Source: Anaerotardibacter muris (lineage in GTDB: Bacteria; Actinomycetota; Coriobacteriia; Coriobacteriales; Eggerthellaceae). From it: a stretch of 64,000 nucleotides of DNA. Location: assembly GCF_943192915.1 (NCBI RefSeq), contig NZ_CALPCD010000001.1, forward strand, positions 310,001 to 374,000. The letters run 5' to 3'. Positions 54,674-62,534 of this stretch are shown here, piece after piece. The position numbers were made by a program, and so were the translations under genes. The notes under the pieces were generated by a model. It was given only the letters and a program-made list of their open reading frames with translations. It did not search any database and had not been told where the DNA came from. The stretch's first letter is position 1. Every line of letters starts with the position of its first letter.

Positions 54674-55048
54674 ATGAATTTTGTTCTCCGTACGATCGGC
54701 ATCTTCGTTGCTGTAGCTGTTGCTGTTTGGCTCGTGCCTGGCATCGAGATCGGTGGCGAGGCTTCAACATGGGCCAGCGTGTTGGTCATCTCGTTGATCA
54801 TCGCGCTCTTGAATATGACCATCAAACCGATCTTGCAAGTACTCGGGCTGCCCATCACCGTTATTACGCTGGGCATCTTCTACCTGGTCATCAACACAGC
54901 ACTGCTGTATCTGGCGTCTTGGCTGGTAGGAACGCTGTTCGGTATCGATTTCTATATCGCAACCTTCGGATCAGGATTCGTTGCGAGCATCGTCATCTCC
55001 ATCGTTTCGAGCATTCTCAATGGGGTACTTGGAGCGAACGAATACTAG
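54674..55048 (+). CDS. Four-helix membrane protein, phage-holin-like family (PF04020-type)
   Basis: 124 residues from ATG 54674 with AGAGGGTG upstream; earlier in-frame codons lack support. Four hydrophobic helices, with a LNMTIKPILQVLGLPITV segment (family signature) around residue 50. Despite the family name there are no phage genes nearby. Function unknown. A family B element begins 9 bp after the stop. Confidence 0.85.
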   Translation: MNFVLRTIGIFVAVAVAVWLVPGIEIGGEASTWASVLVISLIIALLNMTIKPILQVLGLPITVITLGIFYLVINTALLYLASWLVGTLFGIDFYIATFGSGFVASIVISIVSSILNGVLGANEY

Positions 55049-55056
55049 GCCCTGGG

Positions 55057-55227
55057 GTGCTGCGGATGTAGGGCAAGGGCGCATAATTTACCCGCTACCC
55101 TACTCGCCCTATCGGGCTCGTGCGGTCGCTCTCCAGCTTCATTTACGCGAACCCAGCCAAGCTGGGTTCTCTTTTTTTGCTTGCTATACGAAGTAAATTT
55201 TGCACCCTTGCCCTACATCCGCAGCAC
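55057..55227. repeat. Family B long palindromic element, copy 2
   Basis: 171 bp. Arms 55057-55079 and 55205-55227 are 23 bp and perfectly complementary. The arm differs from copy 1 at 5 of 23 positions, and every difference is matched on the partner arm. The core keeps CGCCC-TATC-GGGC and GAACCCAGC-CAA-GCTGGGTTC followed by TCTTTTTTT. Confidence 0.9.
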
Positions 55228-55251
55228 TACACACGATCGATCTCGGTACTT

Positions 55252-55276
55252 TCCTGTCCCCAAAGTGTCCGACCGA
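55252..55276. repeat. Family A fragment
   Basis: TTCCTGTCCCCAAAGTGTCC is a half-site of family A, between family B copy 2 and the ferritin terminator. Confidence 0.5.
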
Positions 55277-55282
55277 AGGGCG

Positions 55283-55315
55283 TTAAAAAAGCTCCCGAAT
55301 TGGGAGCTTTTTTAA
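55283..55315. terminator. Terminator of the ferritin gene
   Basis: TTAAAAAAGCTCCC, loop GAATT, GGGAGCTTTTTTAA: a 14-bp perfect stem with A/T tails on both sides, 25 bp past the ferritin stop (minus strand). Confidence 0.92.
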
Positions 55316-55340
55316 TGGGCTTATCCTTGTGCGCTCAGGA

Positions 55341-55844
55341 TTATTCAGCAGGAGCAGAATAGGAGCGGGAAGCGCATTCCTGGTCGAGGTCGTAGAGCGC
55401 CTTCGCATCGCCACCGAAGAGCTTCATGCGGGTGACCATGGTGTCTGCGGTGTCTTCCTCTTCGCCCTGTTCTTCGATGAACCACTCGAGGAACTGCATG
55501 GTACGGTAATCCTTCACATCTGCAGCCGCAGAATAGATATCATTGATCAGCGAAGTGACATATTTCTCGTGCTCGAGCGCTGCCTCCAGCGGACCGATGA
55601 AGTCGGTAAAGGTCTTATTGGGCTGATCGATAGCCTTCAGCTGGATCTTCTGGCTGTTCTCCTGAAGGTACGCGATGAATTTCAACGCATGATCGCGCTC
55701 TTCCTGAGCCTGGATCATGTACCAATTCGCGAAACCGCTCAGGCCTTCGTATTCGTAGTAATTCGCAAAATCCATGTACAGATATGCGGAATAGAGCTCT
55801 TTGTTGATCTGGTCGTTGAGCAATTCATAGACTTTCTTATCCAT
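55341..55844 (-). CDS. ftn: Ferritin
   Basis: 167 residues. Ferroxidase ligands are visible: YELLNDQINKELYSAYLY (Glu), NWYMIQAQEERDHALKF (Glu, His), and IEEQGEEEDTADTMV (Glu, Gln). It forms the iron-storage shell and oxidises Fe2+. The conserved QEERDHA motif marks the non-heme bacterial ferritin type. It has its own terminator; the upstream TetR gene is divergent. Confidence 0.96.
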   Translation of the reverse strand: MDKKVYELLNDQINKELYSAYLYMDFANYYEYEGLSGFANWYMIQAQEERDHALKFIAYLQENSQKIQLKAIDQPNKTFTDFIGPLEAALEHEKYVTSLINDIYSAAADVKDYRTMQFLEWFIEEQGEEEDTADTMVTRMKLFGGDAKALYDLDQECASRSYSAPAE

Positions 55845-55984
55845 GCCGTGCCCTTCCTTTCATCTTCGGCGCGCTCATGCGCGCGACAACGGTCGAATGC
55901 TCCAACCATAATACAACCGAACGCCACCACGCATTAGCTATAATTAGGATGATGTAATGAAGGCGTTGATTTGAAAGGAAGCTC

Positions 55985-56722
55985 ATGGGAGAGGCCAAAC
56001 GCACGAGCGAGCCAACTGGCGATACGGCGCAGAACACCCCTGGGCGCAAAGCCGCTTCGAAGGCCAATCAACGTCAAGTCATCACTGATGCCGCCAGCAA
56101 ACTATTCCAAGAACAAGGTTATCGCAAGACCTCTTTGAGCGAGATCGCACGTCAGGTAGGGCTCGATCAATCGTCGCTCTATTATTGGTTCCCTTCAAAA
56201 GAGGCGATCTTCGAAGCACTCTTCGATGCGAACCGCGCAGTTCCTATCATCAAGCGCGTTAAAGAAGAGGTGGACGATCGCGTAGTTCAGCTCTATATGC
56301 TGATCGCTTATGACGTTATCCGTAAATGCGAGCTGCCCTTCGACTTCGTCGAACTGGAGAGCCTCGTAAGCGAACATCCTGAGAAATACCAGGGACTGAT
56401 CGAAGGCTATCGCGAATACTATCAGGCCTTCGTCGATGTGATCGAGCTCGGCATCGAAGAAGGCGTATTCCGCGAATGCCCTGCCGACGAGCAGGCCGTT
56501 ACCATCCTTTCGGTCAACGAAGGATTGCAGCACCATTTCCACGCGAACGTACGGGGTGAACTGCTGCTGATCCCTTGTGGCTACAAGGTGAAGCACCACA
56601 GTCCTGAGGCTGTTGGATTCATGGCAGCGCGCACCATCATACCGGGTATGCTGACCACGCCCGAAGATGTGAGAGCGATCCGCGACCGCGCCGTTGCTAA
56701 GCTTGCAGAAATGGGCTTTTAG
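55985..56722 (+). CDS. TetR/AcrR-family transcriptional regulator
   Basis: 245 residues. Helix-turn-helix at about 35-80 with a KTSLSEIARQVGLDQSSLYY stretch. The basic N-terminal 30 residues precede it. The C-terminal ligand domain has no recognisable effector. It is longer than usual (about 200). It is divergent from ferritin and convergent with the HAD gene, overlapping the latter by 4 bp, so its targets are not evident. Confidence 0.92.
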   Translation: MGEAKRTSEPTGDTAQNTPGRKAASKANQRQVITDAASKLFQEQGYRKTSLSEIARQVGLDQSSLYYWFPSKEAIFEALFDANRAVPIIKRVKEEVDDRVVQLYMLIAYDVIRKCELPFDFVELESLVSEHPEKYQGLIEGYREYYQAFVDVIELGIEEGVFRECPADEQAVTILSVNEGLQHHFHANVRGELLLIPCGYKVKHHSPEAVGFMAARTIIPGMLTTPEDVRAIRDRAVAKLAEMGF

Positions 56723-57372
56723 GCGAACTGGTCGAAGCTCAGATCCTCGAAGCTTCGTATTGCGATGGTTGCATGATCGGACCACTGTTCGAACGGGATC
56801 CCTTCATGCGCATCGAACACTCCCACTGTTGGATAGCCTGCTTCTCTAAGCGCATGAAGCGCGTAGAGCGAATCATCGAAACCCCAGGTCTGATCTTTGG
56901 ATGTGCCCAGCAATTCGCGCGCATGATGATAGATGTGCGGCTCACGTTTAGAGTGGCCGATATCTTCTACTGAGATGATCTGCGAAAAATAAGGCAGCAA
57001 TCCCGTGCCCTTCAGTGCCGTTTGCAAATAGAGCTGCGGACTTGAAGATGCCACGGCCAGCTCAACGCCACGACGCTTACATTCTTCCAGGAACGCCTCT
57101 ACGCCAGGCAGAACGCGGACCGAAGTCGAAAGGAAATCGACCATATAGTCGTCGATGGTCGCGCGCACGGCAGCGGCGCTCTCACCTAAGCCATGTTCGG
57201 TGTGAAACCATGCGGCGGTCTCGTCGAGCGTAAAAGTGGTGAGCTTACGGCGGTCTTCGGGCGTTACCTCGATATGAGCATCAGCCGCAAGCGACCCTTC
57301 AAGGCTTCGCCAAGCATCGAGCGAATCGACGATCGTGCCATCAAAATCGATGATAGCGCCTGATAGTGCCAT
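56719..57372 (-). CDS. HAD-superfamily phosphatase, beta-phosphoglucomutase-like
   Basis: 217 residues from ATG 57372 (TAATG overlap with the upstream stop). Motif I IIDFDGTIVDSLDAW, motif II VASSSPQLY, motif III with Lys in SVEDIGHSKREPHIY, and motif IV WGFDDSLYALHAL (DD). The cap helices fit a phosphoglycolate-phosphatase or beta-phosphoglucomutase-type subfamily. It removes phosphate from a small metabolite; the substrate is unknown. Co-transcribed with the aminotransferase. Confidence 0.9.
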   Translation of the reverse strand: MALSGAIIDFDGTIVDSLDAWRSLEGSLAADAHIEVTPEDRRKLTTFTLDETAAWFHTEHGLGESAAAVRATIDDYMVDFLSTSVRVLPGVEAFLEECKRRGVELAVASSSPQLYLQTALKGTGLLPYFSQIISVEDIGHSKREPHIYHHARELLGTSKDQTWGFDDSLYALHALREAGYPTVGVFDAHEGIPFEQWSDHATIAIRSFEDLSFDQFA

Positions 57373-58550
57373 TATTCGTAGTCTTTTTTCAGTGCAGCGA
57401 ATGCGGGGATGGAGCGTTCGATGGTGTCCTGAGCGATGCAATAGCCTGCACGCACCCAGCCTCCCACACCGAAGCTGTCGGAAGGAACCAGCAACAGTTC
57501 GTGTTCCTTCGCTTTATTGGAGAAAGCCTGCGCATCGGGCTCGAGTGCCTTGATCCACAGATAGAACGCACCGTCAGGAGCGATGTATTCGTAACCCAGT
57601 TCGTCAAGCGCGCTCGTAAGGATCTGGCGGTTCACTGCATACGCTTCAACATTGGTGGGTTCATCGACCACGCGCTCGATGATCCTCTGGAAGAAGACTG
57701 GCGCACAGATATAGCCCAATGAGCGACCTGCACCACAGACTGCCAGGTAGACCGCTCGAGCATCATCCACTTCATCGGGAACGAGCACGTATCCGATACG
57801 ATCGCCTGGGAGCGAAAGTGACTTGGACCAGGAATAACACACGAGCGTGTTGTTGTAGATCGCGGGAACCCACGGCACTTCAACGCCATAGGTGAGCTCG
57901 CGGTAAGGCTCATCGGAGATAAGGTAGATGGGATGACCGAAGGTCTTCTCCGCATCCTTGAGCACAGCAGCTAGGCCCTCAAGGGTCTCACGCGTATAGA
58001 CCGTACCGACTGGGTTGTTCGGCGTGTTGATGACCACCGCCTTGGTCTTGGTGGTGATAGCAGCTTTCAGTGCATCAAGGTCGATCTGGAAATTGTCCTC
58101 GCGCGCGGGAACTTCGACGCACACGCCGCCCGCGAACTCGATCCACACACGATATTCAGGGAAGTAGGGTGAGATGACGATGACCTCGTCACCTGGGTTG
58201 ACCAGCGCCGTGAAGCACGCGGAAAGACACGCGGCCGCGCCCATGGTCAAGTAGAAGTTATCGGCCGTGTATGAAGTACCGAAACGCTTGTTGAGGTTCT
58301 CAGCGATGGCCGCGCGCGTAGATTCAAGGCCCTGAGCAGCAGAATAAGCATGCAGTTCAGCAGGCGGAACATCGGCCAAATCGCGAATAGCTTGTGCGAC
58401 CGAGTCGGGCGCTGGGACCGAAGGATTGCCGATGCTGAAGTCGAATACGTTATCATCACCGATCTGCGCCTTGCGCTCCATGCCATAAGCGAAAAGCTCG
58501 CGGATCGCCGAGGGGGCGCTTCCCAGGTTGTACATGGTTTCGTTATGCAT
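57372..58550 (-). CDS. PLP-dependent aminotransferase, class I/II
   Basis: 392 residues from ATG 58550, with AAGGCGG 5 bases upstream; ATG 58565 lacks a ribosome site. PLP motifs: FDFSIGNPSVPAPDSVAQAI, NTPNNPVGTVYTRETLEG, and the Schiff-base Lys in YSWSKSLSLPGDRIGY. It belongs to the aspartate-aminotransferase fold family. Substrate unknown. The HAD gene overlaps at the stop. Confidence 0.93.
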   Translation of the reverse strand: MHNETMYNLGSAPSAIRELFAYGMERKAQIGDDNVFDFSIGNPSVPAPDSVAQAIRDLADVPPAELHAYSAAQGLESTRAAIAENLNKRFGTSYTADNFYLTMGAAACLSACFTALVNPGDEVIVISPYFPEYRVWIEFAGGVCVEVPAREDNFQIDLDALKAAITTKTKAVVINTPNNPVGTVYTRETLEGLAAVLKDAEKTFGHPIYLISDEPYRELTYGVEVPWVPAIYNNTLVCYSWSKSLSLPGDRIGYVLVPDEVDDARAVYLAVCGAGRSLGYICAPVFFQRIIERVVDEPTNVEAYAVNRQILTSALDELGYEYIAPDGAFYLWIKALEPDAQAFSNKAKEHELLLVPSDSFGVGGWVRAGYCIAQDTIERSIPAFAALKKDYE

Positions 58551-58649
58551 CGCATCCGCCTTCATTTGCTCATTGAAATAACCGTATGACTATTATGGCA
58601 GAAATCGTTGCGTACGGCGCGCAGCAGCGGCGATTCGGGCGTGGCTTGC

Positions 58650-58677
58650 TTGCGCTGCGGACTTAATCCGTTATAAT
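58650..58677 (+). promoter_or_regulatory. Promoter of tRNA-Leu
   Basis: TTGCGC and TATAAT separated by 16 bases, ending 10 bases before the tRNA 5' end. The -10 is a consensus match. Confidence 0.85.
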
Positions 58678-58687
58678 TAGTTTCCGC

Positions 58688-58771
58688 GCCCGAGTGGCGG
58701 AACGGCAGACGCGGCGGTCTCAAAAACCGTTGTCGAAAGACGTGCGAGTTCAAATCTCGCCTCGGGCACCA
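58688..58771 (+). tRNA. tRNA-Leu (CAA anticodon)
   Basis: Acceptor arms GCCCGAG/CTCGGGC, D arm, anticodon stem GCGGT/ACCGT with loop CTCAAAA (anticodon CAA at 58721-58723), long type II variable arm (about 13 nt), T arm GCGAG-TTCAAAT-CTCGC, encoded CCA (58769-58771). It reads UUG codons. Followed by an intrinsic terminator. Confidence 0.96.
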
Positions 58772-58778
58772 GTTGCAT

Positions 58779-58809
58779 TGAAAGCTCTCATTCGGGAGCT
58801 TTTTTTATT
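58779..58809 (+). terminator. Terminator of tRNA-Leu
   Basis: GAAAGCTC..GGGAGCTTTTTTTA hairpin with a T-run, starting 7 bases after CCA. Confidence 0.88.
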
Positions 58810-58812
58810 GGC

Positions 58813-59069
58813 CTGAAGGGGACCGGGGAAGATCACAATTTACCCGCTACCCTGCTCATGATTGTGCTCATGATTGGGAACGGGTTCATTTTTTTATCCC
58901 GGACAGTTTGGGGACAGGCTCAGATGTTCGAATAGAAAGTTGAACCTGTCCCTATTTTGTCCCGGACAAAAATGAACCCGTCCCCAATCATTCGTGCGGT
59001 CGCTCTCCTGTTCTGTTTTTTCAAGTTTGCTATGCGAAGTAAATTCCGACATTCCCCGGTCTCCTCCAG
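58813..59069. repeat. Family B long palindromic element, copy 4 (interrupted)
   Basis: 257 bp. Left end CTGAAGGGGACCGGGGAA pairs with the right end (two non-Watson-Crick positions, of which one is G/T). AATTTACCCGCTACCCTGCTC and the right-side TGCGGTCGCTCTCC..GCTATGCGAAGTAAATT are the family B core ends. The first core hairpin is replaced by a long family A palindrome (58873-58988), and the second hairpin is reduced. It occupies most of the gap 58772-59135. Confidence 0.85.
58873..58988. repeat. Family A long nested palindrome inside family B copy 4
   Basis: Outer arms ATTGGGAACGGGTTCATTTTT and the complement AAAAATGAACCCGTCCCCAAT; inner arms GGGGACAGGCTC and TTGAACCTGTCCC. Same two-layer plan as 3293-3401, with the central spacer differing. 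Confidence 0.85.
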
Positions 59070-59135
59070 ACCGTGCACTAGTGCCAACTCTCGAACAAGC
59101 GCTGTTGGTGCCGTGACCGCGACGTGATCTGAAAC

Positions 59136-59609
59136 TTATAGGGTGATCAAGAAACCAAGGCTCAAGGCGGGGCCGAAAGGGAACGTGTTGTCTTGACGGC
59201 AAATACGGAAATAGGCCGCCAAGATCAACGCTGCAAACGAAGCCACGAATAGTGCCGCAAGAGCTTGATCGAAGCTCAAGAACAGACAACAAGCTGCGAT
59301 CAGCTTCACATCGCCAAGACCGAGTGCATCGGTGTGCGTGAATCGACCTGCCAGTGCTCGTGCCACAAGAACACCAGTCGTGAAAGCAAGGGAAACCAAG
59401 ATCGAACGACCAAATAGGTGAAGCGCATAGACGCCTTCCGTGAATAGTCCTATCCCAAGCATGACCAGGCGTAAAGCAATCAACCCTAAGACCAGAACAT
59501 TAGGGATACGACGAGTCTGCCAATCTATGAAGGCAACCGCGATCAAAATGATCGCCACTCCCCCATTCACCAGAAGGTTCGCCAGCTCGTAGGGTGAAGA
59601 CGCAGACAT
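59136..59609 (-). CDS. Prepilin peptidase-like aspartyl protease (A24 family)
   Basis: 157 residues from ATG 59609 with AAGGAAC upstream. Five to six hydrophobic helices with the two catalytic Asp contexts of A24 peptidases: IDWQTRRIPNVLV near residue 28 and the GxGDxKL-type motif LGLGDVKLIAA near residue 96. It is shorter than full TadV/PilD enzymes and lacks the N-terminal methylase domain, like FlaK/TadV-type peptidases. It would process type IV pilin-like prepilins; no pilin gene is nearby. Confidence 0.88.
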   Translation of the reverse strand: MSASSPYELANLLVNGGVAIILIAVAFIDWQTRRIPNVLVLGLIALRLVMLGIGLFTEGVYALHLFGRSILVSLAFTTGVLVARALAGRFTHTDALGLGDVKLIAACCLFLSFDQALAALFVASFAALILAAYFRICRQDNTFPFGPALSLGFLITL

Positions 59610-59635
59610 CTTGTTCCTTTCCGCGCCTGCCGCAA

Positions 59636-59680
59636 AACAAAACGGGAGGCGCCGCATTCTGAGCACCTCCCGTTATTGTG
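59636..59680 (-). terminator. Terminator of the aldolase gene
   Basis: AACGGGAGG and CCTCCCGTT arms with a 14-16-base loop; on the minus strand the stem is followed by TTTTGTTTT. About 55 bp beyond the aldolase stop. Confidence 0.85.
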
Positions 59681-59729
59681 TTGTCGTACCGTGCGGCTTT
59701 CCGTTGCCGCGCATCTTAGAGACCAGCTC

Positions 59730-60668
59730 TTAGAGGCTGAAGTCCTTTTCGCCGTTGAAGACTGCGAGTGCATCTTCTGCGGTGTAGTCCGCCAAGGTGA
59801 TGGCAGAGATAGCCTTGGTCAGGCGCACCGCTTCATCAAGGGAACGCATGTGGATGTTACGGCCCGTTGCGTTACCGCAAGCGCCACCAACATGGATCTG
59901 ATCGTAAAGATCGGACAGGAAGACCGAAGCATCAGCCTTGGAACCGCCTGCACAAACCAGGCCCGTACGGCCAGCAGCGGTAGAAGCGATCTTCAGGTTC
60001 TGAGCGGAAGTGTGACCATCGGTTGCCTTCGGAGGATTCACCTTCACGAAGTCCGCACCCAGGCAGAGCGCAACACCAGCAGCGCCTGCGATAAGATCGG
60101 GATCCTTCTCGTCCGGCACAGCCTTGCCGCGCGGATAGATCCACAGAACCACGAGCAAGCCCTGGGCGTGAGCCTCAGCGATGAGTTCGCCTGCTTCAGC
60201 CATCATGGTAGATTCATATTCAGAACCCAGGTAGATGGTGTAGCCCAGACCAACGATGTTCACGCCAGCTTCGCGCATAGCGAGCACTGCTTCCAGATCG
60301 TAGAGCTGAGGAGAATAGGGATCGTCCTGATCGCCCTTCACCAAGTTGGTCTTGGAGTTCATCTTCACGATGTAGTTGATCTCGGGATAGTCTGCTGCGT
60401 ACTGAGCGATAAGACCGCGCTGACCAGCGAGCACACCGATGGTGCCCTGGCTGCCGATCTCGAAGAGGTGCTCAGGGTTCAGGTCGGAGGGGTCGATGCC
60501 CTCACCATAGAAGTCCTTGTTCAGGTGCTCGATCTTCTGATCGCATGCAAAGAGCATGAGACGGCCCGTACCACGGGTTGCCTTCATGTAGTTCTCGATG
60601 TAATTTTCACGAGCTTCAGGCATGACGTCCATAGGGACTTTGACCTGATCGCGAGTAATGGTAGGCAT
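59730..60668 (-). CDS. Class I (DhnA-type) aldolase, probable fructose-bisphosphate aldolase
   Basis: 312 residues from ATG 60668 (GGAGGAAGAT upstream; the longer open frame begins without a ribosome site). DhnA/FbaB-type TIM barrel: LMLFACDQKIEHLNKDF, a MNSKTNLVKGDQ stretch, a Schiff-base Lys in ADFVKVNPP, and a C-terminal VCAGGSK phosphate-binding segment followed by RNIHMRSLDEAV. Related enzymes cleave fructose-1,6-bisphosphate or related sugar or amino-acid precursors. The exact substrate is inferred. Confidence 0.85.
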   Translation of the reverse strand: MPTITRDQVKVPMDVMPEARENYIENYMKATRGTGRLMLFACDQKIEHLNKDFYGEGIDPSDLNPEHLFEIGSQGTIGVLAGQRGLIAQYAADYPEINYIVKMNSKTNLVKGDQDDPYSPQLYDLEAVLAMREAGVNIVGLGYTIYLGSEYESTMMAEAGELIAEAHAQGLLVVLWIYPRGKAVPDEKDPDLIAGAAGVALCLGADFVKVNPPKATDGHTSAQNLKIASTAAGRTGLVCAGGSKADASVFLSDLYDQIHVGGACGNATGRNIHMRSLDEAVRLTKAISAITLADYTAEDALAVFNGEKDFSL

Positions 60669-60752
60669 ATCTTCCTCCTTGTTGAGCATTCGCATGATTG
60701 CTGAAATGTTGCAATTCATTATAGCGTAAAAGCGCGGGTAACCTCGGTTTCG

Positions 60753-61583
60753 TTAATCCTTGGCGCCCTTGTCCGTGTCGCCCTCGAGCGCCTTCTTGTA
60801 TTCGTCCTTGAAAGCCGAGAACATCCCGCGCGTCTTCGAAAGCTGAACACCCAGGTTGTAGGCGCCTTTGTTCACTGCGTCACCTGCTTTTTGGGCAGCT
60901 TCTGTGGCCTTGGGCTTCACCTTTTCATTCACGGTATCCTTGACGTTGTCCTTAACGGTACCGACCTTATGAGCCACCACCGCAGCACCAGCGCCAGCCT
61001 TTTCAGCCATGCCACCGCTACGCTCGATCGAAAGCGCTTCTGGAGAGACAACGATGGCACCGCGGAAGAAGTCGTCTTCGGAGACCTTCGAAAGATTGTC
61101 TCCTATACCGATCTGGAAACCTTCGATAAGACCGGCAGGAAGTTCGGATTCGCCCAGCAGGAAGTCAGCCGAAGCACCCTTGTCGATCTTGAGCGAGATG
61201 ACCTCGCCCGTCTTCGCATCGAACGAGACATCACCCACGTATCCTAGACGCTCTTCCTTGGCGGTCATCAAGGGAAGGCCCTGCCAGATGACGCATTCAT
61301 CCCACGAAACGCCCAGGCGCTTGCACGCCGCCCGACCCGTGGACTGACTGTCGTCGTTGATCATGACCACGCCATCGACCACCTGATAGCCATCGAGCGC
61401 TACGAACACATCTGAGCGATGGAACATGAGCGCCGCATCAGGGCGCTTCACCGCGAACCCGATGATCCTATGTTCGGACGGATGGAAGATGAAGTGGCGC
61501 ACGCGGCCGATGCGCTTGCCTGGCTTCTTCGCGTGCTCAACGCGCACTCCCACCAATTCACGTGTTGTATAGATATCTTTCAT
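60753..61583 (-). CDS. PRC-barrel domain protein
   Basis: 276 residues. Two PRC-barrel-like units: residues 1-85 (TTRELVGVRVEHAKKPGKRI) and about 95-190 (RLGYVGDVSFDAKTGEVISL). The C-terminal third is a Lys/Ala/Val-rich helical repeat (VGTVKDNVKDTVNEKVKPKA). PRC-barrels bind RNA or act in photosynthetic and cell-wall-linked complexes; function here is unknown. A YtxH-like gene with a similar Ala-rich helix lies 76 bp downstream of its start, on the same strand. Confidence 0.85.
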   Translation of the reverse strand: MKDIYTTRELVGVRVEHAKKPGKRIGRVRHFIFHPSEHRIIGFAVKRPDAALMFHRSDVFVALDGYQVVDGVVMINDDSQSTGRAACKRLGVSWDECVIWQGLPLMTAKEERLGYVGDVSFDAKTGEVISLKIDKGASADFLLGESELPAGLIEGFQIGIGDNLSKVSEDDFFRGAIVVSPEALSIERSGGMAEKAGAGAAVVAHKVGTVKDNVKDTVNEKVKPKATEAAQKAGDAVNKGAYNLGVQLSKTRGMFSAFKDEYKKALEGDTDKGAKD

Positions 61584-61659
61584 AGCCCCTCAATGGACGA
61601 TAAGGCACTCCGAAGAGCGCCTTATCGATTCAAAACAGAGATTCTTTGCGGAATGCGAG

Positions 61660-62277
61660 CTACTTCTTCTTCGTAGCTTTAGCTGCGGTTTCCTTCACGG
61701 CCTTCGCAGCACCTTTTGCGGTGTCTGCTGCCGATGCGGCAACGCCCTTCGCAGCTTCAGCAGCCGTTGCTGCTGCATTCTTAGCAGCGCCAGCAGCGCT
61801 CTGAGCTACGTCTTTTGCTGCCTCGGTAGCAGATGCGGCAGCTTCTTTCACTGCCGTGCCTGCGCTCTTAGCAGCATCCACTGCAGCGGGAACCTTGTCA
61901 GCTGCGGTTTCCTGAACGCTTTCGGCGTTCTTGGCTACCTGGGCAGCGATGCGTTCACGTGCAGCGTCTATCTTGTCGCGCAGTTCGTCGTTCTTCTCGA
62001 CGACCGCAGGAGTTGTCTGCTCTACGCGACTAGTTAATCCTTTTTTTACTTCAACACCTTTGTCCCAAACCGTGTTGATGACCTTGGTAGAAGTGTTAGC
62101 AGCAGCGCCGACCACCTGATTTGCTGAAGTGGTGACCGCCTTGACTGCCTCTGGATAATTCTCGTTGAGCGAATCCGCGATCAATGCGCGGTTCTCAGCA
62201 CCTGTACGCGGAGTGGCCAGCAGCGCGATGCCTGCGCCGATCACGCCACCGAGCAGGAGCGTTCCAAATCTTCCCAT
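61660..62277 (-). CDS. YtxH-like Ala-rich repeat protein
   Basis: 205 residues. The start MGRFGTLLLGGVIGAGIALL, then a glycine-rich membrane-like helix and PRTGAENRALI, is a YtxH/Gas vesicle-like N-terminus. Residues about 105-205 repeat Ala-rich 11-mer-like units (AAxxAKxxAxx) and end in KKK, similar to LEA-type amphipathic helices. It is upstream (5') of the PRC-barrel gene on the same strand, which also ends in an Ala/Lys-rich helix. The two may form a stress or envelope pair; this is inference. Confidence 0.8.
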   Translation of the reverse strand: MGRFGTLLLGGVIGAGIALLATPRTGAENRALIADSLNENYPEAVKAVTTSANQVVGAAANTSTKVINTVWDKGVEVKKGLTSRVEQTTPAVVEKNDELRDKIDAARERIAAQVAKNAESVQETAADKVPAAVDAAKSAGTAVKEAAASATEAAKDVAQSAAGAAKNAAATAAEAAKGVAASAADTAKGAAKAVKETAAKATKKK

Positions 62278-62471
62278 CGTTCCCCCTTAAGAAGTGTTGC
62301 TGATATTAAAAACCCAAGCTCGAATCCAGTTTCGCGCGAAGCGATGATGAATTCGGCCTGGGTTCTATTATAGCCACTAACCCTGGGAAGCGCGGGAGAA
62401 ACTAGCGCGCCCTTAGGTTTGTTGACGTCGCGTAAGAAGCCGCGACAAATTCTTCAAAAATGACCATATAT

Positions 62472-62523
62472 CGGTTAGGGACAGAGGCAAAAGCGTCCCA
62501 GGGATACTCTTGCCTCTATCCCC
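62472..62523. terminator. Imperfect long hairpin downstream of ddl
   Basis: GGGACAGAGGCAAAAGCGT and ATACTCTTGCCTCTATCCC form an imperfect 19-bp stem. The GGGACAG end resembles family A. It lies 12 bp past the ddl stop (minus strand) and has no T-run. Confidence 0.5.
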
Positions 62524-62534
62524 GATCATTCGCC

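Noticed and set aside
54674..55048. Holin-like protein as a sign of prophage
   Set aside because: The family name is historical; the protein is a common small membrane protein and no other phage gene is near.
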